Shown here piece by piece: positions 1 through 7,294 of a stretch of 64,000 nucleotides of DNA (position 1 is the stretch's first letter; each line of letters starts with the position of its first letter). The stretch is from Lachnospiraceae bacterium GAM79 (GTDB lineage Bacteria > Bacillota > Clostridia > Lachnospirales > Lachnospiraceae), in the NCBI GenBank assembly GCA_020735665.1, contig CP085928.1, forward strand, positions 2,023,501-2,087,500, in the 5' to 3' direction. Under the pieces are notes generated by a model. The model made no database searches, had not been told where the DNA came from, and was given only the letters and a program-made list of their open reading frames with translations. The position numbers and the translations under genes were made by a program.

Positions 1-966
1 ACCAACATATACCTCATAACCTCTCCTTCGTAACTCCAGATAAACAATATTCTCATAAACCCTTCCAAAGTCCATATTTCGTGTACCATTGACTGCATAT
101 CGAAATGCTGGATCACAAAGATAAAACTTACTATTGTTTTCGAGATATTTTTTCCCCTTTAGGTCATACCGTTTTGCCTCATAAAATAGAAATGCGTTCT
201 CTAAATAACCAATGTATTTTGATACTGTCTTTCTGGTAATCTCTCTTTGGTCATTATTTAATGTCTTGCAGATATTATTGGGAGAAAGCAGGTTGCCAAT
301 ATTATCCATCATAAATTCAGATATACTGGCAAACTCTGATGTATTTCTTATTCTATATTTCTCAACCAAATCTCTTATAAGAATAGTCCCATACACATCT
401 CTGATATAATCATACTGTCTATCCTCTGTCTTATATACATAGGCTCCCGGCATACCACCGGTTCGGACATACTGATCAAATGCATCATCAAATCCATCCG
501 TAATTCCATAATAAGTCAGATATTCCACAAAAGAAAAAGGATATACCTTTATTTCCATCGTTCTTCCGGTAAAAAGTGTTGCCAAATCTGAACTTAACAA
601 AAATGCATTTGAACCGGTAACATAAATATCATAGATTCCTTTTGTATAAATACTATTGATTGCAAGTTCGAACTGAGGGCACATCTGAACCTCATCAATC
701 AATAATACGTTATTCATTCCCTCTTTATATTGACCCAAGATATACTTATGCAATGCATGATATTCCAGCAAATGATCAAACTCTAATTCCTGAAGGTTTA
801 TCATTACAATATTGCTCTTTTCCTCTAACGACTGCAGATAAGTGATAAATTCCTGTAGCAAAACAGACTTGCCGCTTCGTCTGATGCCCGTGATTACTTT
901 TATATCTGGCGTCCCATATAATTCAATCAATTCATCTAGATACTTTTGCCTTACAATAAACTGCAT
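1..966 (-). CDS. AAA-family ATP-binding protein with DUF4143-like C-terminus (partial, runs off the window)
   Basis: This reading frame is open from 966 to the window edge, about 322 codons. It shows a Walker A motif GIRRSGKS near residue 30 and a Walker B region LLIDEVQ near residue 90. A downstream region with FAKRYDLKGKKYL-like spacing is typical of ATPases carrying a DUF4143 domain, a widespread family of unknown function often found near mobile elements. I chose the ATG at 966 because GGGAG lies 8 bases upstream; in-frame ATGs at 981 and 987 are possible. It sits just beyond the remains of a conjugative module, so it may be cargo or flanking chromosome. The C-terminus is not visible. I am confident of the ATPase class, not of a specific role. 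Confidence 0.8.
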   Translation of the reverse strand, partial: MQFIVRQKYLDELIELYGTPDIKVITGIRRSGKSVLLQEFITYLQSLEEKSNIVMINLQELEFDHLLEYHALHKYILGQYKEGMNNVLLIDEVQMCPQFELAINSIYTKGIYDIYVTGSNAFLLSSDLATLFTGRTMEIKVYPFSFVEYLTYYGITDGFDDAFDQYVRTGGMPGAYVYKTEDRQYDYIRDVYGTILIRDLVEKYRIRNTSEFASISEFMMDNIGNLLSPNNICKTLNNDQREITRKTVSKYIGYLENAFLFYEAKRYDLKGKKYLENNSKFYLCDPAFRYAVNGTRNMDFGRVYENIVYLELRRRGYEVYVG

Positions 967-1174
967 ATCACTATCTCCCATTCCCATTTTTTGAAATTTC
1001 TTTATATTTTGGTAATACATTTCATGTATATTCTAGCACAGTCAGCTGCTTCTGTCATTATTCTATTCCCATTTTTTTTAAATAATTCATTTTCTGGTAA
1101 TAGCATTTTCTTATAGAGCAAAAAAGCAGCAGACATTTCGTAAACGCATGGTTTGACGTTTACATTCTATCTGA

Positions 1175-1402
1175 CTATATTTTCATTGTATCACAATTCA
1201 AAATAATTATATCTCCACCATCCGACATAACCGCAGCCTGCACATATTTATTTATGACATAAAATATGATGATGAACGGTATGCCATCAATCGCAACCTT
1301 ATTTGCATTTAACTTGCCATTTTTATAATATGGTTTTAACAGTTTCTTCGGTAATGCCTTCAGGTCATCGAGTACGGCACCGCCAATATTCTTCTTTCCC
1401 AT
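1175..1402 (-). CDS. Small protein, probable N-terminal stub of a VirD4/PcfC-like coupling protein
   Basis: This 75-residue ORF begins 9 bases after the stop of the DUF3801-like gene, with AGGTGG as ribosome-binding site. It has one hydrophobic segment (IPFIIIFYVINKYVQAAV, about residues 42-59) followed by a short tail. In clostridial ICEs the PcfB/DUF3801 gene is followed directly by the type IV coupling protein, whose N-terminus has a similar membrane segment and then a second helix and a Walker A motif. None of the latter is present here. I therefore read it as a truncated coupling protein, by context and weak resemblance. It could equally be a small membrane protein of unknown function. 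Confidence 0.5.
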   Translation of the reverse strand: MGKKNIGGAVLDDLKALPKKLLKPYYKNGKLNANKVAIDGIPFIIIFYVINKYVQAAVMSDGGDIIILNCDTMKI

Positions 1403-1411
1403 AAGCACCAC

Positions 1412-2191
1412 CTACAAACTTGTATCCCGGCTCTTTTTCTTCGTTTTTTCACGCTGCCGGTTCTTGTCTTTCTGTTTCTTCTGTGACTGCTCCTTCTTGT
1501 CCTTGATTCTCTCCGTAAGCGACTTATCCTTCTTCGGATTATGTTTTCTCGCCGCTTCCTTGATTTCCTCCTTTGCATTTGGTGTGATACTTCCGGATTC
1601 CAAAACTTCATTCTTGTGATCCTTGATCTCAAATCTCGTAGAGAATCTTGACAGTGTTTCCACATCATCCATATTTATCTCACCATTATTTACAAAGTCA
1701 GCCGACATAACCTCCTTGCCCTTATCATCGTAAAGTACAAGTGTCTTGGTCATTTCCTTCTGCTCCTCAAGTACCTGTTCGGAAGCCATCTTCAGTAATG
1801 CTGCCATCTGGTCTATGCTTTTCACTTCACAGAATGCAGTATGCGTGATGGAACCATCTGCCCTCGTTACCTTTTTCATATCCACCGGAATATGACTTTT
1901 CTTACAGGCTTTCTCTAAAAGCTCCGCTGTTCTCTCATCATTCACATCAATATGCGTGACATCTTTGCCCTCTCTGTTGAATCCCTTTAATGAGCCATGC
2001 GTTTCCTTATAATTCGACATTACCTTATCGACAACCTTGCCGAGCAATGTCTCCTTCTGTTCCTCGCTCATACCAGGATTCTGCTGTTCAGACCGCTTGC
2101 ACGCATCTGCAATGGCAGTAATCAGATCTACGCTGACAGTCACAATCGCCTTTCCTGTCTGGAACGACTCCTGCGTCAATTCATCGACCAT
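1412..2191 (-). CDS. DUF3801/PcfB-like conjugation-associated protein
   Basis: The 259-residue product has a mixed alpha/beta N-terminal half and a highly charged lysine-rich tail (from about residue 205) expected to be disordered. The central stretch, with a strand HIDVNDE, a helix ELLEKACKKSHIPVDM and then SIDQMAALLKMA, follows the pattern of DUF3801/PcfB proteins. These sit immediately before the VirD4 coupling protein in Gram-positive conjugative elements. The assignment rests on this pattern and on position, not on a strong motif. The ribosome-binding site GGGAGG lies within the end of the preceding 33-codon ORF, which overlaps it by 16 bases, suggesting translational coupling. Confidence 0.55.
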   Translation of the reverse strand: MVDELTQESFQTGKAIVTVSVDLITAIADACKRSEQQNPGMSEEQKETLLGKVVDKVMSNYKETHGSLKGFNREGKDVTHIDVNDERTAELLEKACKKSHIPVDMKKVTRADGSITHTAFCEVKSIDQMAALLKMASEQVLEEQKEMTKTLVLYDDKGKEVMSADFVNNGEINMDDVETLSRFSTRFEIKDHKNEVLESGSITPNAKEEIKEAARKHNPKKDKSLTERIKDKKEQSQKKQKDKNRQREKTKKKSRDTSL

Positions 2192-2277
2192 TGTTCTGTC
2201 CTCCCGATATTATTTTCTCTATGCTTCCTGTCCTGTGTGGGTGGTCTTACCCACGGAATACCATTTTTGCTATACAT
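2176..2277 (-). CDS. Possible 33-residue small protein
   Basis: This short ORF starts at an ATG preceded by a near-perfect AAGGAGG ribosome-binding site 7 bases upstream. Its end overlaps the start of the DUF3801-like gene. The product is basic and hydrophilic (KNGIPWVRPPTQDRKHR near its start) with no recognisable domain. An upstream ATG would lengthen it to 70 residues, but that start falls inside a terminator hairpin and is unlikely. It may be a real small element-encoded protein or a leader coupling translation to the next gene. Confidence 0.4.
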   Translation of the reverse strand: MYSKNGIPWVRPPTQDRKHRENNIGRTEQWSMN

Positions 2278-2358
2278 CAGGTATCCTCCTTCTTTTTTAT
2301 TTGAACTTCTGGACAATTTGTCCAAAAGCTGCTCTCTTGTTCTTTGTCCATGAAAGGA

Positions 2359-2397
2359 CAAAAAAAGAGCATTCATGCTTTTACACATAAATGCTCT
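2359..2397 (-). terminator. Rho-independent terminator after the ThuA-like gene
   Basis: On the minus strand, the arm AGAGCATT and its complement AATGCTCT enclose a 16-base loop and are followed by seven T. It lies about 75 bases past the stop of the ThuA-like gene and would separate that gene from the downstream conjugation remnant. Confidence 0.8.
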
Positions 2398-2470
2398 GAC
2401 GCTGTTTTATTATAAAATTGTCTTATCTGTTGTTCCCTACAAACTGGAATTTGACGCTCTATTAATGCTA

Positions 2471-3103
2471 TTAAACCCAATCAATAGCATTCTTTACAAG
2501 TTTGACAAATGGTTCACAGGTCAGATTTTGGGTAGTGTGTGCAGGAACGATACAGCAGATTTTTCCCTTGCCATAGGTGTGAATCCATACAGCAGGCTGA
2601 ACGCCGTTCTTTGAAACGGTTTCTGCAAGAATCGTTGTATCAGCATTCGGAATCATTTTCATTACATAATGTTCGTCAAAATCAGGGAATGTGAATTTGC
2701 CAATGCCTTCAATAATCGGATGTTCTGCTATCGGTTTTACAGTAAGCGGACATTGTTCGGGATGAGTGATAAAGTTACTTCTTACAACATTTGTGAGGAT
2801 TGCGTGATTTTCTGTGTAATCAGTAAGTGATGCGTGAAGCATAATCGTTCCCATACCATTCTGAATATCATTCAGAAATTTCTCCGTCCATTTTTCATCA
2901 CACCAGATTGGAGTAGGAATCTGATCATTTTCAATAGGATCTTTGAAAGACAAAAACAAATCAAACTGCCCCTTGAAATAATCATTTGGATTCTTTGTGA
3001 ATGTTACTTCATAATCTGCGTTAAACAGATAGTTCATCATAGGCTTGATGGAATCATCGTGATGCCAGTAATCGTGTACCAAAACAAATACTTTTTTACT
3101 CAT
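2471..3103 (-). CDS. ThuA-like domain protein (glutamine amidotransferase-like fold)
   Basis: The 210-residue product matches the ThuA family: a start of the type KKVFVLVHDYWHHDDS, a middle segment GTIMLHASLTDYTENHAILT, and a late GKICCIVPAHTTQNL before a final helix. ThuA-like proteins adopt a glutamine-amidotransferase-like fold and are found in sugar and trehalose metabolism, but their reaction is usually unproven. There is no signal peptide, so it is probably cytoplasmic. It stands alone between a DUF6518 membrane protein and the conjugation remnant and is best read as cargo. A terminator follows it. Confidence 0.75.
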   Translation of the reverse strand: MSKKVFVLVHDYWHHDDSIKPMMNYLFNADYEVTFTKNPNDYFKGQFDLFLSFKDPIENDQIPTPIWCDEKWTEKFLNDIQNGMGTIMLHASLTDYTENHAILTNVVRSNFITHPEQCPLTVKPIAEHPIIEGIGKFTFPDFDEHYVMKMIPNADTTILAETVSKNGVQPAVWIHTYGKGKICCIVPAHTTQNLTCEPFVKLVKNAIDWV

Positions 3104-3212
3104 AAGTTATACGTCCTTTCATCACCATTTTATGGCTACGTTTTTGTGAATTCTCGTTTTTTAGATGTGCGTTAAATTCAAATTTTCATGTGTTCGACAA
3201 ACTGGAAGTTGT

Positions 3213-3869
3213 TTATCCAAAATGAAATGGAATAACCATATCAAGTAAAACTGCAAGAACTATACTAATCGTTCCCATTAGCGCAGAACTCCTCAATGTG
3301 TCTCTCCTCAAAACAATAAGTCCAATAATAAAGACTATCACTTCCAAAACAGATTTTGCATTAAAATACCAGCATCCATATACAAAGCACATATTGAACA
3401 ATACTGCCAAAATCAGCGCTGATAGTATAAATGCCAGTTTGCTTTTCCCCTTTGCATACCAACAGACAAAAGCCAATAATGGAGAAACAGCTGTAAATCC
3501 AAACCAAATCATCGCATAACTTCTTGGGAAAAATCCTGCAATATAGTTTGAATACAAATAGTAGCTTGCAACCATACCAACAAAGAATACAAAAACATTG
3601 ATGCTTGCTCTTATTGCAGAATTGCTATAAATAGAAATACACAGTGCAATCAATATCCAGATTGCAAAACGCCCAAGAAAATTACCAATATCTAAGACTC
3701 CATTTATTGCCATAAGCACACCTGGAAGTTCAGTTTGACGAAAATCCAGATATTTTGAGAAAGTTCCCAAAGCTATTCCGAGAAACAATATCGCTATGGT
3801 ATTTATAAGTTTTCTATTATTGGATATTGGATTTTCTGCATTCCTTATATCATTCAAAAAATTTATCAT
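3213..3869 (-). CDS. DUF6518-like integral membrane protein
   Basis: The 218-residue product is very hydrophobic, with six or more membrane segments, for example NTIAILFLGIALGTF, FAIWILIALCISIYS, VFVFFVGMVASYYLY and VIVFIIGLIVL. It resembles the DUF6518 family from Firmicutes, whose function is unknown. I chose the ATG at 3869 because GAGGG lies 5 bases upstream; a longer start at 3908 has no good ribosome-binding site. The codon use is AT-rich like its neighbours in the element. There is no evidence of a substrate. Confidence 0.65.
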   Translation of the reverse strand: MINFLNDIRNAENPISNNRKLINTIAILFLGIALGTFSKYLDFRQTELPGVLMAINGVLDIGNFLGRFAIWILIALCISIYSNSAIRASINVFVFFVGMVASYYLYSNYIAGFFPRSYAMIWFGFTAVSPLLAFVCWYAKGKSKLAFILSALILAVLFNMCFVYGCWYFNAKSVLEVIVFIIGLIVLRRDTLRSSALMGTISIVLAVLLDMVIPFHFG

Positions 3870-3951
3870 AATTACCCTCACAAATTCCGATTTGTAAAAC
3901 TGTTGCATTGATTATATCAAAGAATCATACTTGCAGCAATCCCCTTAAAAC

Positions 3952-3979
3952 GAGAGGCAGGTGTGCCCTCCTGCCCCTC
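3952..3979 (-). terminator. Terminator after the rep-like gene
   Basis: On the minus strand GAGGGGCAGG pairs with CCTGCCTCTC around an 8-base loop and is followed by GTTTTAA. It sits 60 bases past the stop of the DUF6017 gene and is the likely end of the DUF3970-parA-parB-rep transcript. Confidence 0.65.
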
Positions 3980-4038
3980 AAAAGGAAGGGAAGGTGAAAA
4001 ATATATAGTCAACTGCTGTTTCCAGCAGCTATGAATCG

Positions 4039-5154
4039 TTACTTACCATAGAAGTCATGGTTTACTTCTGCTTTATAGTAATTACTACATGTTACCGGAG
4101 CATTATACAGTGTCGTGAGCATATAGCTTCGTATGTTGCGTACCTTTGTAGTATTGTTGCGAAGGCATTCCAGCACATACTCCATCGTATGAAAATCTAT
4201 CTTCTCCAATCTGCTCCGAACAACATCATATGGGAAATCATATTTATTGATACGGATTACTGGCTGTTTAACCGCTATGGTCTCAACCATCAGCTCCACC
4301 AATTCGTTTATGTCCATCTTCTCTGTAGGATGGCACTGAAGCAATACGTCATAATCAATATTGTCTTTGATAAATGAGCGCACTTCATCCATCCTATCCA
4401 TCGTATCAGTTTTCACGCCTGTGCCTGATGGAATGATAGGATAGGTAATCTCCTCCGTATTCTCTGTAGTATTCTCTGTATTTGTCTTACAAAACTTTGT
4501 ATGAGGTGGTACATCGTTTTGTGGGAGGGTGTTACAAAATTTTGCAGGAGGGTCATACGAAGTTTTGTAGGGGGTGTTACAAAATTTTGTAGGAGGGTCA
4601 TACAAAGTTTTGTATGAGGAGGTACAAAATTTTGTAACAGGCTTATTTGCTTGGTTTTCAGCCTGTTTTTGTATTTCTTCCCCTGTGTTTTCTACATCTT
4701 CGTCATCTCCTGGTATGTCCAGATATGTACATGTGTAAAGTCTATCAACGCATAGATCAATATACATGACATTATTTAAGACCATTCCGCTATTTGTTTC
4801 TATGTTACGGAATTCACGACGGATCACACCGATTTCCTCTAGTCTGTCAAACGCTGCCTTCACACTTCTCCGTGATTCTCCAAACTGCTCGGCAAAATCA
4901 TTGTAGGTTTTCTGTAGCAAATCCTCTCGAAACTTTTTTCTGTAACCAATTGTCATGCCGCTATGCTCGTCCCGTACTTCCACAGGACGATACCAATACA
5001 CGATTTCCGACAACACACAGATAGCGAGAAGGTATGGCTTGCCATTTTCACGCAAAATTGTTTTATACCAATTTACCGGTGTAACATTGCCACTAATGCT
5101 CATCTCTGCCAGCGCATCCACCGACGCATTACCGGTATTTACAATATTAGTCAT
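4039..5154 (-). CDS. Replication initiator-like protein with DUF6017 C-terminal domain
   Basis: The 371-residue product has an N-terminal winged-helix-like region (WYKTILRENGKPYLLAI, then SRRSVKAAFDRLEEIGVIRRE at about residues 95-115) of the type found in plasmid replication and replisome-organiser proteins. Its C-terminal domain (about residues 255-371, with VRNIRSYMLTTLYNAP) matches DUF6017. This architecture is typical of genes next to parA/parB in Firmicutes plasmids and ICEs. Between the two domains lies a low-complexity stretch with a 15-residue repeat (TKFCNTPYKTSYDPP and variants), encoded by iteron-like DNA. The ATG overlaps the parB stop by 4 bases, so the genes are translationally coupled. 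Its role as initiator is inferred from family and context. Confidence 0.75.
   Translation of the reverse strand: MTNIVNTGNASVDALAEMSISGNVTPVNWYKTILRENGKPYLLAICVLSEIVYWYRPVEVRDEHSGMTIGYRKKFREDLLQKTYNDFAEQFGESRRSVKAAFDRLEEIGVIRREFRNIETNSGMVLNNVMYIDLCVDRLYTCTYLDIPGDDEDVENTGEEIQKQAENQANKPVTKFCTSSYKTLYDPPTKFCNTPYKTSYDPPAKFCNTLPQNDVPPHTKFCKTNTENTTENTEEITYPIIPSGTGVKTDTMDRMDEVRSFIKDNIDYDVLLQCHPTEKMDINELVELMVETIAVKQPVIRINKYDFPYDVVRSRLEKIDFHTMEYVLECLRNNTTKVRNIRSYMLTTLYNAPVTCSNYYKAEVNHDFYGK
4488..4636. repeat. Seven iteron-like palindromes within the rep coding sequence
   Basis: Seven copies of a 14-bp palindrome close to TACAAAATTTTGTA start at 4488, 4510, 4533, 4556, 4578, 4601 and 4623, spaced 22, 23, 23, 22, 23 and 22 bp. 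The second copy is the most degenerate. Spacing near two helical turns with G-rich spacers (GAGGGTCA and similar) is typical of iterons. In RepA_N-type plasmids the origin is known to lie inside the rep gene, so this is a good candidate origin. Confidence 0.8.
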
Positions 5155-6056
5155 GCCCTCTCACCTCTTTTCTTCCATTCATCTAAGAGGTTTATTATAA
5201 CCTCTGTAATCTTTTCTTCCGTATATCCTTCATCAAAGTAGTCATCCAATCTGTCTGCCTTGAACGTTACCTTTCTCGGCTTTGCTAACACCTGTTCCGG
5301 AAGCATGATGTTCCTCACTTCTTCCTGTGTAAGCATATTTTCCCGGCAGGATGCCTTTAGTCTTGCCGACTGCTCTATATTAGGGAATATATTCCTGTCG
5401 AGTATTATATCGAGTACCCACTGCTGCTGCTTCTCGTTCAGATACGAAAGATCAACACCCTGAATAAAACCAATCTTTTTCCTGTCAACAAAGTCAAGCA
5501 GTTCATCAGAGAGCTTTGCAAGTCTGATATATCGCTGAATCTTCTTTGCGTTCTCGCCGGTTTCCTCACTCATGATATCAAGGCTACTACCCTTATCTCC
5601 CTTAATGCCCTGATGTTTCATGGCATAGTAACGCATACTATACGCCCTTGCCTTTTCGCTTGGAAAGATATCTTCTCTCTGAATGTTACTGTCCACCATG
5701 ACAATGGTAGCTTCATCATCATTCAGATTGCGAATGAACATCGGCATGGTATCAAGACCGGCAAGTTCACAGGCAGCCTTTCTTGTGTGTCCGGCAATAA
5801 TTTCATAACCACCCTGCGGTCGCATTCTCGCAATTCCTGGAACAAGCACGCCATACTGTCTGACACTCTCTACCATTTCCTCTAGCTTATCTTCATGGAT
5901 CTGAAACGGATGATTTCTGAATGTATGCAGACTTGCTAAAGGTATTTCTCGGATTTCACCACCATTTGCATTTGCCTGTTCCAGATTTTCGTTTGTACCA
6001 AACAGATCGTCAAATGATTTCATCTTTATCTTGGAAGCACTATTGGATTTATTCAT
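5151..6056 (-). CDS. parB: ParB-family partition protein
   Basis: The 301-residue product has the ParB/Spo0J N-terminal domain: IPLASLHTFRNHPFQI, then GVLVPGIARMRPQGGYEIIAGHTRKAAC (about residues 55-85, including the GHTRKAA CTPase motif) and then the NIQREDIFPSEKARAY box. A helix-turn-helix region follows (about residues 155-185). I chose the ATG at 6056 because CGCAAAGGAGGTG is 8 bases upstream and the codon overlaps the parA stop, leaving parA and parB translationally coupled. It should bind parS-like sites and load as a sliding clamp for segregation or maintenance of the element. No parS 16-mer was recognised. Confidence 0.9.
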   Translation of the reverse strand: MNKSNSASKIKMKSFDDLFGTNENLEQANANGGEIREIPLASLHTFRNHPFQIHEDKLEEMVESVRQYGVLVPGIARMRPQGGYEIIAGHTRKAACELAGLDTMPMFIRNLNDDEATIVMVDSNIQREDIFPSEKARAYSMRYYAMKHQGIKGDKGSSLDIMSEETGENAKKIQRYIRLAKLSDELLDFVDRKKIGFIQGVDLSYLNEKQQQWVLDIILDRNIFPNIEQSARLKASCRENMLTQEEVRNIMLPEQVLAKPRKVTFKADRLDDYFDEGYTEEKITEVIINLLDEWKKRGERA

Positions 6057-6831
6057 CTGCAAGCACCTCCTTTGCGAGCTTCTTATACGCCGCCGCAACT
6101 TTTCCTCTTGGGTCATGCTTGAATATACTCACACCCTCTGCGGAAGTCTCTGCCGCTCTCACAGAATGTGGGATAACCGCACCAAACACACGGACATTTT
6201 TGCCATAGATTTCTTCCACCATGGACTTGATTTCCTTTGCGTAATTGGTACGTCCAACCATCTTTGTGAAAACGATTCCCTCTATCCCAAGATTCGGATT
6301 CAGATATTTCTTTGTCCTGCCAAGGGTAGTGATAAGCTGTTGCAACCCCTTTACGGAAAGGTACGCTGCTTCTATCGGTATGATGACCGAATCAGCCGCA
6401 GTCAGGGCATTCATTGTCACCATGCCAAGGCTGGAATTGCAGTCAATCAGGATATAGTCATACAAGTTTCTCACACTTGTTATGTACTCTTTCAATATGT
6501 ACTCTCTCCGCATGGTATTTACCAATGTGACTTCCAGTCCGGAAAGTTCGATATTGCATGGAAGAAAAGATACTCCCTCCTCATGTACAATAACCCCTTC
6601 CCGCTTTCCATAATCTTCATCATTGATCACTTTACCCATGATCGTCGAGAGAGTAACATCAAGCTCATCAGGCTCTGCTACGCCAAGGCTTGATGAAAGG
6701 GATCCCTGACTATCCGCATCTATAAGTAGTACCTTCTTGCCTTCTCTTACCAAACCTATACCTAAGTTCACTGTTGTCGTAGTCTTTGCTACGCCACCTT
6801 TTTGATTCACGATTGCTATTACTTTACACAT
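6049..6831 (-). CDS. parA: ParA-family partition ATPase
   Basis: The 260-residue protein has the deviant Walker A motif KGGVAKTT (residues 11-18), the switch motif LLIDADSQGSL and the Walker B region YDYILIDCNSSLG. This is the Soj/ParA type of MinD/ParA ATPase, normal in length. With ParB it would position or segregate the element. The ribosome-binding site GGAGG lies 7 bases before the ATG, and the gene follows the DUF3970 gene by 19 bases, so they form one transcript. Confidence 0.93.
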   Translation of the reverse strand: MCKVIAIVNQKGGVAKTTTTVNLGIGLVREGKKVLLIDADSQGSLSSSLGVAEPDELDVTLSTIMGKVINDEDYGKREGVIVHEEGVSFLPCNIELSGLEVTLVNTMRREYILKEYITSVRNLYDYILIDCNSSLGMVTMNALTAADSVIIPIEAAYLSVKGLQQLITTLGRTKKYLNPNLGIEGIVFTKMVGRTNYAKEIKSMVEEIYGKNVRVFGAVIPHSVRAAETSAEGVSIFKHDPRGKVAAAYKKLAKEVLADE

Positions 6832-6850
6832 ACCGTTGTACCTCCATTCC

Positions 6851-7096
6851 CTATCGAATCACCATGCCACTTCCTACATAGTGGCATTGTTCATTCAACT
6901 GTTTTGCATTGATGGATTTCTTATCAGAATCCGTTTTCTTTCTCGACACTTCTGCATATACACGCTTGTATTTATCTGTCCCCACATTGTCAAAAAATGT
7001 CGAGACATTATTCAATTCAAATCTTTTATCTCTCTGAAGCAGACGGACAAACCAGCGTATATCATTCTTTGTTCCCTGAAGTCTAATCTTTAACAT
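6851..7096 (-). CDS. DUF3970-like small protein of mobile elements
   Basis: This 81-residue protein starts MLKIRLQGTKNDIRWFVRLL, which matches DUF3970 proteins commonly placed just upstream of parA in clostridial ICEs and plasmids. The function is unknown. It is basic and soluble. AGAGGAG lies 9 bases before the ATG. It is the first gene of the parA-parB-rep operon, and its start is only 30 bases from the terminator behind lysS, so the operon promoter must lie close to or within that terminator. Confidence 0.7.
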   Translation of the reverse strand: MLKIRLQGTKNDIRWFVRLLQRDKRFELNNVSTFFDNVGTDKYKRVYAEVSRKKTDSDKKSINAKQLNEQCHYVGSGMVIR

Positions 7097-7126
7097 CTGA
7101 TCACTCCTCTTAGTTTTATCTCATGA

Positions 7127-7172
7127 CACAAAAAGGACACCTTCCAATAATTTCTTAATGGAAAGTGTCCTT
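7127..7172 (-). terminator. Terminator downstream of lysS
   Basis: On the minus strand AAGGACACTTTCCA and TGGAAGGTGTCCTT pair with one mismatch around a 12-base loop and are followed by TTTTTG. It ends transcription from greA-lysS and marks the boundary with the mobile-element module. Confidence 0.85.
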
Positions 7173-7294
7173 AAAATTTTGCAAATATTTAATTTCTATG
7201 CACTAAGCGGAATATTATTGTATTTTGTTTTTGAATTTTGTCGTACTAAGTGTCGTACCATCTCCTGTAATATCTCTGCAAACCCGCATAAATC

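Noticed and set aside
2278..2388. N-terminal extension of the small ORF to 70 residues
   Set aside because: The upstream ATG lies inside a terminator hairpin and has no ribosome-binding site.
4488..4636. CRISPR-like array
   Set aside because: Regularly spaced short palindromes, but the spacers are only 8-9 bp, not unique, and the array is inside a coding gene; iterons fit better.
6031..6693. Plus-strand ORF of 220 codons
   Set aside because: Antisense to parA, with no family resemblance and no ribosome-binding site.
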